From: Spirulina sp. SIO3F2
GTDB lineage: Bacteria; Cyanobacteriota; Cyanobacteriia; Cyanobacteriales; Spirulinaceae
Assembly (NCBI GenBank): GCA_010672165.1
Contig: JAAHHN010000025.1
Span: 1 to 47,338 of the forward strand
Direction of reading: 5' to 3'
DNA: 47,338 bases
A model generated the notes under the pieces. That model worked only from the letters and a program-made list of their open reading frames with translations. It was not told where the DNA came from and did not search any database. Position numbers and translations under genes: made by a program. Each line of letters starts with the position of its first letter. The first letter of the stretch is position 1. Positions 1 to 8,531 of the stretch are shown piece by piece.

Positions 1-72
1 TATCGCCTGTTTGAGCAGATCGGTGCGATAGCTCACCACTTACAAGCAGAATTTCCACAGGAGAAAACTTGA
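1..72 (+). CDS. C-terminal end of an unidentified gene
   Basis: The first 23 codons of the window are open in frame 1 and end in TGA at 70-72. The tail is amphipathic and helical in character (FEQIGAIAHHLQ). The stop overlaps the ATG of the cupin gene by one base (TGATG), a common translational-coupling arrangement, so this is probably the last part of an upstream operon partner. Too little is visible to name a family. Confidence 0.5.
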   Translation, partial: YRLFEQIGAIAHHLQAEFPQEKT

Positions 73-587
73 TGCTGGTTCAAACTCCCCTCCAGGCTCA
101 GGCAATAACTGCCCAAATGCTCTTTAAGCAGTTGTTGGTCCAACGCGATCGCACTGCGGATTTTACCGGATTGGGGCCGTGGCTCCAGCAGCACATCACG
201 CATTGCACCTTTCCCGATCCGGGTCATTTCCCGTGGCAAGCCGCAGCCTACACCCGCAATCGGATCGCCCAAGAGAACTGTTGCCCTCATCCGGGTTTTG
301 AGGCCCTGCTGATCCGCTGGGATCGACAGGCTCAAACCCACATTCATGGGCATCCCGCATTCTCGTTTTACCATGTGATCAGTGGTGTTTTTGAGATGGA
401 ATTGTTCACCCAAACCGCTATGGGTTTAAAGCAAACTGGGAATCAACGGTTTACACCCAGCCAAACAACGTGGTTTGTGGGGCAAACGGATCGCTATGAC
501 AATTTCATTCATCGGGTCACTTGTCTGGAGCCGGGCCTAACGTTTCATGTTTATTCAGACGATGCCCAGAAGGGAATGGCGTTATAA
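72..587 (+). CDS. Cysteine dioxygenase-like cupin protein
   Basis: About 171 residues with the cupin metal-binding pattern of the cysteine dioxygenase family: HIHGHPAFSF in the middle (the two His before the Pro are predicted Fe ligands) and a later FIHRVTC carrying the third His. Known relatives oxidise cysteine to cysteine sulfinate with O2 and Fe(II) in the cytoplasm, and the length fits bacterial members. I chose ATG at 72 rather than the TTG at 69 because it overlaps the upstream stop by one base, suggesting coupling. The family is clear. The substrate is not proven, since related thiol dioxygenases use 3-mercaptopropionate or other thiols. Confidence 0.75.
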   Translation: MLVQTPLQAQAITAQMLFKQLLVQRDRTADFTGLGPWLQQHITHCTFPDPGHFPWQAAAYTRNRIAQENCCPHPGFEALLIRWDRQAQTHIHGHPAFSFYHVISGVFEMELFTQTAMGLKQTGNQRFTPSQTTWFVGQTDRYDNFIHRVTCLEPGLTFHVYSDDAQKGMAL

Positions 588-613
588 GAGAGTCGGGATC
601 TGAACACATCTCA

Positions 614-3600
614 CTAACGGCCCTCAAACTTGGAGCTAGGTTGACTACCATCCCAACCTAACCGTGCCTGAACTGACATGATCACCACATACAACACTGG
701 CACCATAAATAGGGTCAAAAACGTTGCCACAAACATCCCGCCAAACACCGCTGTTCCCAGCGCCTGACGGCTGCCTGCCCCCGCTCCTGTCGCTACAACC
801 AACGGGAAAATACCACACAGCGTTGAGATTGCGGTCATCAGAATCGGTCGTAAGCGCTCCCGTGCTGCTTCTATGGCAGCGTGAACTAGAGATAGTCCTT
901 CGCCACGCAGTTGGTTGGCAAATTCTACGATCAAGATCGCATTCTTACTGGCCAAACCAATCAGCATCACCAAGCCCACTTGACAGTAAACATCATTGAT
1001 CAGGCCCCGAGACATCTGGGCTAGCAACGCCCCTAGAATCGCTAGGGGTACAGCCAGCATAATGATTACGGGATCAATAAAATTCTCGTATTGGGCTGCC
1101 AGCACCAAAAAGACAAACACTAAACCTAAAGCAAAGATCCAAGGCGCTTGGCCCCCTGACTCCACCTCTTCAGCCGATGTACCCGCCCATTCATAGCTCA
1201 AACCAGGGGGCAAGGTTTCAGCGGCAATCTGTTCCATAGCCGCGATCGCATCCCCCGAACTTTTGCCAGATGCTGCCCCTCCGGTAATTTCAATCGAGCG
1301 TTGCAGATTAAAGTGATCAATCGATCGCGCCCCCGTTGTTGCTGAAGTTTTGACTAAGTTCCCCACCGTGAAGAACCGGCCCGTATCAGCCCTGACATAG
1401 AGGCGATCGAGATCGCCCGGATCATCCCGGAACTGCTGATCCGCTTGGACATAGACGCGATAGTTGCGTTGACCCAGGGTAAAGTCATTGACATATTGCG
1501 AAGCCATCGAAGCTTGCAATGTACGGAGCAGATCATCAATCGGGACTTGCACAGCCTTGGCTGCCTCCCGATTAATTTCAAGATCGAGCTTGGGCGTATT
1601 GGCGGTAAAGGAGGTAAAGACGCGTTGCAAACCCGAATCCGGTTGGTTGGCCTTGCCAATAATCTGACCCGCCGTTTGCACCAATGTATCCAATTCATTT
1701 ACCCCCCGGAGATCTTGAAGCTGGAAGGTAAAGCCACCGAATGTGCCTAAACCCTGAATGGGGGGTGGATTAAGAGGAAACACCCGCGCTTCAGTAATGC
1801 CCCCAACCTTGGGAAACACTTGCTCACGAATAATTTCCTGCACGGATTGACCCCGACCTCGGCGTTCCCGCCAGGGTTGAAGCGGCGAGAAAACAATCCC
1901 ATTACTGGCACTGCTGCCTGTAAAACTAAAGCCGGAAACAGCGAAGGTGGCTTTGACTTCTGGTACTTTAAGCAGCTCTGCCTCCACCTGCGCCACCACA
2001 TCCGCGGTGTAATTGAGCGAAACTCCCTCCGGCGCTTGTACCAAGGTAATGAAATAACCCTGATCTTCTTCGGGTAAAAAGCCCTGAGGCACAAAGTTGT
2101 AGACCCAAGCCGTTGCACCCAGCGCCACGATAAAAAAGCCCACGACCAGCAACCGAAAACGCATCAGGGTTTGGAGCGATCGCCCATAGCTCGCCTCCGC
2201 CTGCTGCAAAACGAAATTCACCAAGCGAAATGGCCCGCGCAACAACCAAGGCACTTGATCATTATTACGCAGTAACAGGCCGGAAACCGCAGGTGTAAAC
2301 GTTAGTGCCAAAAACGTAGAAACTGCAATCGAGAAAGCGATCGTCAGAGCAAATTGCCGATAGAGCGCTCCGGTTGTGCCTGGGAAAAAAGCCACAGGTA
2401 TAAACACTGCCATCAATACCAATGAGGTGGCGATCACAGCGCTGGTCAGTTCGCGCATAGAGGCGATCGCGGCAGCTCTCGGTCGCATCCCCTGCTCGGT
2501 GATCAGGCGGAACGTGTTTTCCACCACAATGATCGCGTCATCAACCACCATCCCTGTCGCTAGCGTTAGGCCAAACAGGGTCAGAGTATTGATCGAAAAG
2601 CCAAACAGTCTGACAAAAATAAAGGTGCCCACTAGAGAGGTGGGAATTGTGATCGCGGGAATCAGGGTCGTGCGCCAATCTTGGAGAAAGACAAAGATGA
2701 TCAAAACGACGAGGGCGATTGCTTGAATCAGCGACTGCACCACCTCGCGCATCGACGCATCCACAAACGCAGTGGAATCGAAACCAATATCGTAGGTCAT
2801 ACCTGGCGGGAACTCAGCCTTGAGGCGTTCCATCTCAGCCTTCACCGCCGCCGCTACCTCTAAAGCATTACTACCCGGTAACTGTGTGACCCCAATGCCG
2901 ACGCCCTCATTGCCTCGGAACCGGAGCAGGGTATTGTAGCTTTCGGCTCCCAGTTCCACCCGACCCACATCCCGAAATCGGGTAATTGTGCCATCGTCGG
3001 CGGTCGCCAGTACCAGATTGGCAAATTCTTCCTCAGTGGTGAGGCGACTGGACGCTTCGAGATCCAATTGAAATTCTTGCTCAGGCGCATTGGGCGATTG
3101 GCCAATCTGTCCCGCACCAATTTGGATATTTTGCTCATTAACACTGTCGATTACATCCTGGATCGTTAAACCCCGACTGGCCAGGAGTTCCGGATCAGCC
3201 CATAGGCGCATGGCATAACGGCGTTCGCCAAAAATTTGGGTACCACTGACCCCTGGCAGGCGCTTGAGGGCTTCGGTAATGTAGAGGTCGGTGTAGTTAC
3301 TCAGAAACGCAGTATCATAGCTATTGTCAGGGGTATAGACCGCCAGCGCCATCAGGAAGTTACCCGACTGTTTCTGGACTTGGATACCCGTGCGTTGGAC
3401 TTCGGTCGGCAATTGAGCTTGCACCGTGGCAATCCGGTTTTGCACATCCACCGCTGCCAGATCGATATCGCGATCGCTCTCAAAAGTCAGAGTAATTGCC
3501 GCCGCGCCGCTGTTGGTACTTGAAGAGGAAATATAGCGAACGCCCTCAATCCCATTGAGTTCTCGCTCCAGAATATTGGTGACTGTGCTCTCAACCACCT

Positions 3601-3766
3601 CGGCACTGGCCCCCGTATAAATAGCGCGGACTTGCACCTGGGGAGGCGCAATTTGGGGGTATTGCGCAATCGGCAATGTAGGGATGCTGACTGCGCCTAG
3701 GAGAATGATGACGATCGCCCCTACAATCGCCAGCACTGGGCGTTTAATAAAAGTTTCTACCAACAT
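614..3766 (-). CDS. RND multidrug efflux transporter, inner-membrane subunit (AcrB/HAE1 type)
   Basis: The 1050-residue length is typical for HAE1-family pumps. The N-terminus opens with the first transmembrane helix after FIKRPVLAIV. The proton-relay pair is present as VVDDAIIVVEN in TM4, and the TM10 lysine as ASKNAILIVEF. Two large periplasmic porter loops alternate with helix bundles. It exports hydrophobic drugs or metabolites by proton antiport in a tripartite complex. It lies 6 bp downstream of the adaptor gene on the same strand, so the two are one transcription unit. No TolC-like outer-membrane gene is in the window, so an outer channel encoded elsewhere is needed. The native substrate cannot be read from the sequence. 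Confidence 0.93.
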   Translation of the reverse strand: MLVETFIKRPVLAIVGAIVIILLGAVSIPTLPIAQYPQIAPPQVQVRAIYTGASAEVVESTVTNILERELNGIEGVRYISSSSTNSGAAAITLTFESDRDIDLAAVDVQNRIATVQAQLPTEVQRTGIQVQKQSGNFLMALAVYTPDNSYDTAFLSNYTDLYITEALKRLPGVSGTQIFGERRYAMRLWADPELLASRGLTIQDVIDSVNEQNIQIGAGQIGQSPNAPEQEFQLDLEASSRLTTEEEFANLVLATADDGTITRFRDVGRVELGAESYNTLLRFRGNEGVGIGVTQLPGSNALEVAAAVKAEMERLKAEFPPGMTYDIGFDSTAFVDASMREVVQSLIQAIALVVLIIFVFLQDWRTTLIPAITIPTSLVGTFIFVRLFGFSINTLTLFGLTLATGMVVDDAIIVVENTFRLITEQGMRPRAAAIASMRELTSAVIATSLVLMAVFIPVAFFPGTTGALYRQFALTIAFSIAVSTFLALTFTPAVSGLLLRNNDQVPWLLRGPFRLVNFVLQQAEASYGRSLQTLMRFRLLVVGFFIVALGATAWVYNFVPQGFLPEEDQGYFITLVQAPEGVSLNYTADVVAQVEAELLKVPEVKATFAVSGFSFTGSSASNGIVFSPLQPWRERRGRGQSVQEIIREQVFPKVGGITEARVFPLNPPPIQGLGTFGGFTFQLQDLRGVNELDTLVQTAGQIIGKANQPDSGLQRVFTSFTANTPKLDLEINREAAKAVQVPIDDLLRTLQASMASQYVNDFTLGQRNYRVYVQADQQFRDDPGDLDRLYVRADTGRFFTVGNLVKTSATTGARSIDHFNLQRSIEITGGAASGKSSGDAIAAMEQIAAETLPPGLSYEWAGTSAEEVESGGQAPWIFALGLVFVFLVLAAQYENFIDPVIIMLAVPLAILGALLAQMSRGLINDVYCQVGLVMLIGLASKNAILIVEFANQLRGEGLSLVHAAIEAARERLRPILMTAISTLCGIFPLVVATGAGAGSRQALGTAVFGGMFVATFLTLFMVPVLYVVIMSVQARLGWDGSQPSSKFEGR

Positions 3767-3772
3767 GGCTCT

Positions 3773-5200
3773 CTAGGGGGCAACAAAATCAGACTCAGGA
3801 GCATCCGGGGGCAAGACCATCAAAGGTGCATCGTTGGTGAGGTTTTGCGTACCTGACACAACAATCTGCTCACCCGGTTTAAGACCTGATACCACTTGAT
3901 AGCGATTATTTTGGAGCTTGCCCAGTTCTACCGGACGCTGCCGGGCAATCAATTCGATGTCAGCTGATGCTTCGTCTTCGGGGCCTGGGGGAGTGGCAAC
4001 AAATACAAAGGGTTTACCCGCCAGACGGGTGATTGCCGTGGGTGAGATCAGGATGCCCGGTTCGGTGCGCCAGACTAAACGGGCGCGGACAAACTGGCCG
4101 TTACGCAAGATTGTGCCGGCATTGCGGAAAGTGGCTTTGGCCAAGACAGTCTGACGACTAGGTTCGATATTGGCATCGATAAAGCTGATTTGGCCGGTAT
4201 TGAGGATATTACCCTGTTCGGTTACTAGCTCCACGAATTGCCCAACCGTTAACTCTACTGCCCGTTCGGTGGGCACGGAAATGCGGAGGCTCAACAAATT
4301 GTTTTGGGTTAGGGTCGTGAGAGTATCGCTGTCAGTGACCACATCGCCGGTGCGGGCTGGGATATCCCCGACAACCCCCGCAAAGGGCGCAGTAATGATG
4401 GTGTCCTGGAGTTCGGCTTGGGCGCGATCGCGCTCGGCCTCAGCTTGGGCAAACCCAGCCTTGGCCTCATCAAATTCAGCTTGGGCGCTCTCAAAGTTAG
4501 CATTGGCTTCGGCTAAACTCGCTTCAGCAGCGGCAACCTGTTGGCGCAAAGAGCGAAGGTTAGCGATCGCCACATCGCGATCGCGCTCAGCACGATCCAG
4601 CTCCTGCGGTGCCAGCACGCCTTCTCTGACTAAAAATTCAATGCGGGCATAGTCTTCGTAGGCCAGCTCCGCATCGGCATACCGTGCCACCAGCTCATCC
4701 TTAAGAGCGTTGAGTTGAAACAATGCTGTTGCCCGGTTGGCGTGAGCAGAATTGACATTGGCTTGAAAACTGGCTCGGTTGGCTTGGGCTGCGGTCACAC
4801 TAGCGATGACGCCATCCAGGTTAGCCTGTGCTTGATCCGGTTGGAGTTGAGCAATTTGTTGACCCTGGACAACGCGATCGCCTGCCTGGACAAATAAGCG
4901 CCGTACTCGGCCGGTAATCTCAGGGCGAATTTCCACGACTTGCTCCGCCTCGAGAGAGCCTACATAATCGCTGGAAATGGTTATGGTAGCAGGGGTTAAG
5001 GTTTCCAGCTTGACAGGAAATCCTTGGGGTTGTTGGGGTTGACCAATGGCAATATTGCCGCGCTTGTGCCAGACCTGCCAGCCCATACCCGTACCAATCA
5101 AGAGTAAAGCAGAACCCAAGAGGGCAAGGCTTTTAGTCGTGCGGCGAGAGGGGCGAAAGCGGGGCTGATGGTCAAGTTGCTCAGAGGGATCAGGCGTCAC
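3773..5200 (-). CDS. RND efflux periplasmic adaptor (membrane fusion protein)
   Basis: 475 residues. One N-terminal membrane anchor (about residues 25-45, LALLGSALLLIGTGMG) is followed by a split biotinyl-lipoyl domain (IRPEITGRVRRLFVQAGDRV and, after the hairpin, ITAPFAGVVGDIPARTGDVV). Between the halves is a long Ala/Glu/Gln-rich alpha-hairpin coiled coil (about 115-270), then beta-barrel and membrane-proximal domains. It would link the pump to the outer-membrane channel. It is the first gene of the pump operon, transcribed away from the HxlR gene. The very Ala-rich hairpin creates long spurious open frames on the other strand. The anchor sequence shows no lipobox, so it is probably a signal-anchored rather than a lipoprotein adaptor. 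Confidence 0.92.
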   Translation of the reverse strand: MTPDPSEQLDHQPRFRPSRRTTKSLALLGSALLLIGTGMGWQVWHKRGNIAIGQPQQPQGFPVKLETLTPATITISSDYVGSLEAEQVVEIRPEITGRVRRLFVQAGDRVVQGQQIAQLQPDQAQANLDGVIASVTAAQANRASFQANVNSAHANRATALFQLNALKDELVARYADAELAYEDYARIEFLVREGVLAPQELDRAERDRDVAIANLRSLRQQVAAAEASLAEANANFESAQAEFDEAKAGFAQAEAERDRAQAELQDTIITAPFAGVVGDIPARTGDVVTDSDTLTTLTQNNLLSLRISVPTERAVELTVGQFVELVTEQGNILNTGQISFIDANIEPSRQTVLAKATFRNAGTILRNGQFVRARLVWRTEPGILISPTAITRLAGKPFVFVATPPGPEDEASADIELIARQRPVELGKLQNNRYQVVSGLKPGEQIVVSGTQNLTNDAPLMVLPPDAPESDFVAP

Positions 5201-5330
5201 AATGACCTCAGAATGAGTGTTGTCGGCGTTTCAATGAGAGTCTAACGAAAAGTTCCACCGCTGGGGGTGAACGTCGGTCTGCACGCCCTAACTGATTAAG
5301 TTTGGTGTGGATATCTCGACGCTACAGTGA

Positions 5331-5371
5331 AGTGGCCACTAAAGTAAAGTACCTTCCATTTGGTAACTACC
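5331..5371. promoter_or_regulatory. Candidate HxlR operator region in the pump/regulator intergenic
   Basis: In the 191-bp divergent intergenic there is a perfect 10-bp palindrome AGTGGCCACT (5331-5340), a tandem AAAGTAAAGTACC just after it, and a near-palindrome GGTAACTACC (5362-5371), ending about 20 bp before the HxlR start. Short GTA/TAC-type palindromes between a regulator and its divergent target are usual for HxlR proteins. The assignment is inferred from position and symmetry only. Confidence 0.4.
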
Positions 5372-5391
5372 CTTTTTTGCTGACGCTTGCT

Positions 5392-5745
5392 ATGCCGAAT
5401 CCTAATGAATGCCCTCTCGAAATACTCCTCAAGCAACTCTCGGGCCAATGGACACTCTATATCCTGTGGGTGCTGGATACAAACGGGCCGTTACGGTTTG
5501 GTGAGCTGCGGCGGCAAGTGGATGGCATTTCAACCAAAGTCTTAACCGAGCGGCTGCGGATGCTGGAATCGATTCAAATCGTTCATCGGGAGCACAAGCC
5601 CACAATTCCACCGCAGGTCACCTATAGTATGACCGGCCGCGGCCAAGAGCTGTCGGAAGCGCTGCATCATCTCTACGAGTTATCGCTGCGGTGGTATGGC
5701 AATAGCAATCCAGGAATAGAAGTTGCGGTTGGAGAGGCGAAGTAA
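5392..5745 (+). CDS. HxlR-family winged-helix transcriptional regulator
   Basis: A 117-residue HxlR/MarR-like regulator. The hallmark core is present: GQWTLYILWVL (helix 1), LRFGELRRQVDGISTKVLTERLRMLE (recognition region) and a wing with VTYSMTGRG. A Cys sits in the NECPLE motif at residue 7. In studied relatives (YodB, HypR, QorR) the Cys at this place senses oxidants or electrophiles. I chose ATG 5392 over the upstream TTG 5302, because the family begins just before the CP motif and the candidate operators then lie outside the gene. It is divergent from the RND operon and 4 bp ahead of a pentapeptide gene, so it probably controls both. The exact inducer is unknown. Confidence 0.85.
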   Translation: MPNPNECPLEILLKQLSGQWTLYILWVLDTNGPLRFGELRRQVDGISTKVLTERLRMLESIQIVHREHKPTIPPQVTYSMTGRGQELSEALHHLYELSLRWYGNSNPGIEVAVGEAK

Positions 5746-5749
5746 AGCG

Positions 5750-6340
5750 ATGGCCAATTCAGAGCATCTCGACATGCTCAGAGAAGGGGTATCGGTTTGG
5801 AATACATGGCGCTCTCTGTTGCTTATTGAACAGCCAGATTTTAGAGCTGCTGATTTACAGGAGATGAATCTGCAAGGTGCAAATTTGCATCATGCAATGT
5901 TTCAACAAGCAGATTTAGCAAAAGCGGATCTCCGTGGCGCAAACCTCGCTGACACGGATTTCAGCGGCGCTAATCTCAGCGACACAAACTTAACGTGGGC
6001 AAATTTGACCTGGGCGAATCTGAATGAAGCGAATTTAATGCATGCGCGTCTGGTTGAAGCGAATTTGCAAGGTGCGCTGCTCTATGCTGCTGACCTAGAA
6101 GCTGCTGATTTGAGTGGTGCTAATTTAGAGGATGCGAACCTCTGGAAAGCGGATTTGAGAGCGACAAATTTATCAGAGACCGACTTGCAGCGGGCAATTC
6201 TATGGTTTGCATTTATGCAAGGCGCAACAGGAGCGAATATACAGAATGCTTTACTTTGTGGAACCTATCTACCTGATGATATTCATCTCGACAATAACCG
6301 TGATTGTGTAGAAGTTCGTCAAATTATTTTGGGCCGCTAG
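5750..6340 (+). CDS. Pentapeptide-repeat protein (196 aa)
   Basis: After about 30 non-repeat residues the chain is a nearly unbroken run of A(D/N)LxX pentapeptides (ADLQEMNLQGANL onward) to about residue 165, with a short non-repeat tail. The repeats predict a right-handed quadrilateral beta-helix, probably cytoplasmic as there is no signal peptide. The start at 5750 is 4 bp after the HxlR stop; an upstream TTG at 5723 would overlap it. Its length is close to that of Qnr/MfpA gyrase-protection proteins, but repeat number alone does not give function, and cyanobacteria encode dozens of such proteins. The linkage to an efflux pump and its regulator is what makes it notable. Confidence 0.85.
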   Translation: MANSEHLDMLREGVSVWNTWRSLLLIEQPDFRAADLQEMNLQGANLHHAMFQQADLAKADLRGANLADTDFSGANLSDTNLTWANLTWANLNEANLMHARLVEANLQGALLYAADLEAADLSGANLEDANLWKADLRATNLSETDLQRAILWFAFMQGATGANIQNALLCGTYLPDDIHLDNNRDCVEVRQIILGR

Positions 6341-6356
6341 GCGGGTCATCATTACT

Positions 6357-6962
6357 ATGTCCGATCTCATCCAGCATCATTTGATAAAAGTTGCCCAAAG
6401 ACTCAGTTCTGAGCTAGCTGAGGCTATCACTGCTCTCGAAGCTGTTAACCTAACCCCACACCTCGATCGCCCCTTCCCAGAGCGTCTTTGCCGAGCCGTG
6501 GTAGGTCAGCAACTCTCAGTGAAGGCCGCAGCCAGTATTTGGCAGCGAGTTTTAGTCCACGCAGGGGAGCAGCCATTGATGGATTTCTTCCACGAGGCAA
6601 AACCTGAGACGCTACGGGCTTGTGGCCTCTCGGCAGCTAAGGCCAGGGCGATGGGGGCGATCGCCACCACAGCCCAAGCTGGGAAACTAGAGGGGTCAGA
6701 ACTGGCAACGCTGTCAGTAGCAGAGCGCACCCAGCAACTCACAGCCCTCTGGGGTGTAGGGCAATGGACAGCCGATATGATGCAGATTTTCTACTTCGGG
6801 GAACCAGACATTTGGCCTGATGGGGATACGGCAGCTCGAAAAACCTTGGAGCATCTCATGGGTCAGCAGGGCCAGACTCAGCAAATAGCAGCACAGTTTG
6901 CGCCTTATCGCTCCTATTTGGCGCTGTATTTGTGGCGTTATTTAGATGCTGTACCGGAATGA
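6357..6962 (+). CDS. DNA-3-methyladenine glycosylase-type HhH-GPD protein
   Basis: A 201-residue protein of the helix-hairpin-helix/GPD superfamily, AlkA-like but without AlkA's N-terminal beta domain. It has VVGQQLSVKAA early, the hairpin LTALWGVGQWTADMMQIF, and then the catalytic-Asp region WPDGDTAARK. Such enzymes excise alkylated purines from DNA to start base-excision repair. It follows the pentapeptide gene by 16 bp on the same strand, so it may be co-transcribed, and it converges with the next minus-strand gene, 10 bp apart. No Fe-S cluster cysteines are present, as expected for this branch. Fine substrate range is not predictable. Confidence 0.85.
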   Translation: MSDLIQHHLIKVAQRLSSELAEAITALEAVNLTPHLDRPFPERLCRAVVGQQLSVKAAASIWQRVLVHAGEQPLMDFFHEAKPETLRACGLSAAKARAMGAIATTAQAGKLEGSELATLSVAERTQQLTALWGVGQWTADMMQIFYFGEPDIWPDGDTAARKTLEHLMGQQGQTQQIAAQFAPYRSYLALYLWRYLDAVPE

Positions 6963-6972
6963 TGACTTGGTT

Positions 6973-7758
6973 CTACTCAGCATCTGGTGGGAAGGTAGGA
7001 ACCAAGCGGCCATCTTCAGTTTCAATGACATCACCACCCAATGCTCGAATTTGCGTAATTGCCAAGATCTGAGTCTGTTCATCACGAGCAGACTGCAAAA
7101 TCACATTCCATGCACCCACACGTACAAGGCGGCTATCCGGATTAAGAGCTAGCGTTTGTGACATACCTGTGGCAAAATCTGCCGCAGTCTTACTAAGATC
7201 ATCGTCATAGACACTCGCCCATTCTGCGGCCTGCTCAAACGTTACTTGAGCACGACTTCCTCCGTCAGGCAAAAACAAAAGTTCATTAACTGCTTTATTT
7301 TGTAGTGCTGTGTAAGCATGGTGCGGCACCTCTGGCGTCATCTGAGCAATCCCCTGTGTCATCAATTTATCGGTGCGTTGGGGATCAACAGCATAAATTG
7401 CGCCACTGGTAGCCAAGAAAGGATAGATTTCAACAAAGCGAGGATTATGCTGAAGCACTATTTCGTAATAGTCCAACGTCAGTTCATAGCCAGTAAGCTT
7501 ACGTGCTTCCTCATCCCCAAAATACTGAAAGAACTGGAGAAGCACCCAATCTGCAAAGAGATTATCAAACCCAAAGGTTGGGAGCGATCGCCATAGTTCG
7601 AGGCGTAACCGTTCTTGTTCTAAGTCGGCTTCGAATTCAGCCAAGGTCGGTTCAGCTGCTGCCGTTTGGAGTTGGGTGAGGCGATCGCGCTGAATTGTCA
7701 CCACTGCGGCAAAGCTAACGAGCATTAGGGGAAGAGCAAACCAAGAACGCCAAGACAT
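6973..7758 (-). CDS. Conserved membrane-anchored protein of unknown function
   Basis: 261 residues from ATG 7758, which places one hydrophobic helix at the extreme N-terminus (FALPLMLVSFAAVVTI). A GTG at 7812 would add 18 residues before it. The rest is soluble and mostly helical, with a conserved-looking FGFDNLFADWVLLQFFQYFGDE segment and later repeat-like helices resembling TPR units (YYEIVLQHNPRFVEIYPF). I believe similar proteins occur widely in cyanobacteria, but I cannot name a function. The gene is divergent from the TPR gene at 7860 with only about 100 bp between them, so the two may share control. Confidence 0.7.
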   Translation of the reverse strand: MSWRSWFALPLMLVSFAAVVTIQRDRLTQLQTAAAEPTLAEFEADLEQERLRLELWRSLPTFGFDNLFADWVLLQFFQYFGDEEARKLTGYELTLDYYEIVLQHNPRFVEIYPFLATSGAIYAVDPQRTDKLMTQGIAQMTPEVPHHAYTALQNKAVNELLFLPDGGSRAQVTFEQAAEWASVYDDDLSKTAADFATGMSQTLALNPDSRLVRVGAWNVILQSARDEQTQILAITQIRALGGDVIETEDGRLVPTFPPDAE

Positions 7759-7859
7759 GGGAGGGAAAATTTTAATTAGAATGGGCTGGAGTACTCGTTC
7801 CGTTGCTGTCACGTAAGATGAGAGCGAGGAACCATCGCCATTCTACAGAAACACAACCC

Positions 7860-8468
7860 ATGCCCCAATCCCGCCATCCTCTACAACGTGTCATATTGAT
7901 TTTTTCTGGACTTGCGTTCCTGGGTGGAACCGTTTTTGCATCGTTGAGTTTATTGGGCGAGCAACCTGGAACCCAGCACGGTGGTGGCGGATATCCAGCT
8001 GCGGCTGGTGGTGGTGACCCAGAAGCTGGCGAAGTGCAAGATCAACTCACCGCAATTGAGGAAGGCTATGCTGCTGTACTGGAGCGAGAACCAGAAAATT
8101 TAACAGCACTACAAGGCCTGGTACAAGCGCGAGTGGAAATGGGCAAGCTTGAAGAAGCTTTAGAGCCCCTCAAAACATTGCAATCGATCGATCCTGAAAA
8201 TCCGCAAGTCTTACAGGCGATCGCTGCCATTAGTATCCAACTCCAGCAGTTTCCTGAGGCAGTCGAATCTTTAGAACAGCTCACCGAACTGCAACCCGAT
8301 AACGCTGAGTTACAAACCCAGCTCGAAGCTCTGAAAACCTTTGTTGAAACTGGGGAGTTACCTGAATTACCCACAGAATCAGAGCATTCTGCTAGTCCAG
8401 ACGCCACTGATGCTGCTCCATCTGAAGCCTCTTCCAGTGAATCTCAATCTCCGACACCATCACGTTAG
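7860..8468 (+). CDS. Membrane-anchored TPR protein
   Basis: 202 residues from ATG 7860. An earlier ATG at 7818 would put a His/Arg-rich leader before the membrane helix. One N-terminal hydrophobic segment (ILIFSGLAFLGGTVFASLSLL), a Gly-rich linker, then about three TPR units (EGYAAVLEREPENLTALQGL; LEEALEPLKTLQSIDPENPQ; FPEAVESLEQLTELQPDNAE), and an acidic Ser/Pro-rich low-complexity tail. It probably faces the periplasm or thylakoid lumen and binds partners. The orientation is not provable from sequence. No enzymatic motif is visible. Confidence 0.8.
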   Translation: MPQSRHPLQRVILIFSGLAFLGGTVFASLSLLGEQPGTQHGGGGYPAAAGGGDPEAGEVQDQLTAIEEGYAAVLEREPENLTALQGLVQARVEMGKLEEALEPLKTLQSIDPENPQVLQAIAAISIQLQQFPEAVESLEQLTELQPDNAELQTQLEALKTFVETGELPELPTESEHSASPDATDAAPSEASSSESQSPTPSR

Positions 8469-8531
8469 TCCTCCTACACCAGGTAGGATACCTCAGCCAG
8501 GACAGTAAACTCATAAGATATTTAAGTCATA

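Noticed and set aside
4170-4652. 160-codon Ser/Ala-rich plus-strand frame inside the adaptor gene
   Set aside because: Shadow of the Ala-rich coiled-coil hairpin on the other strand.
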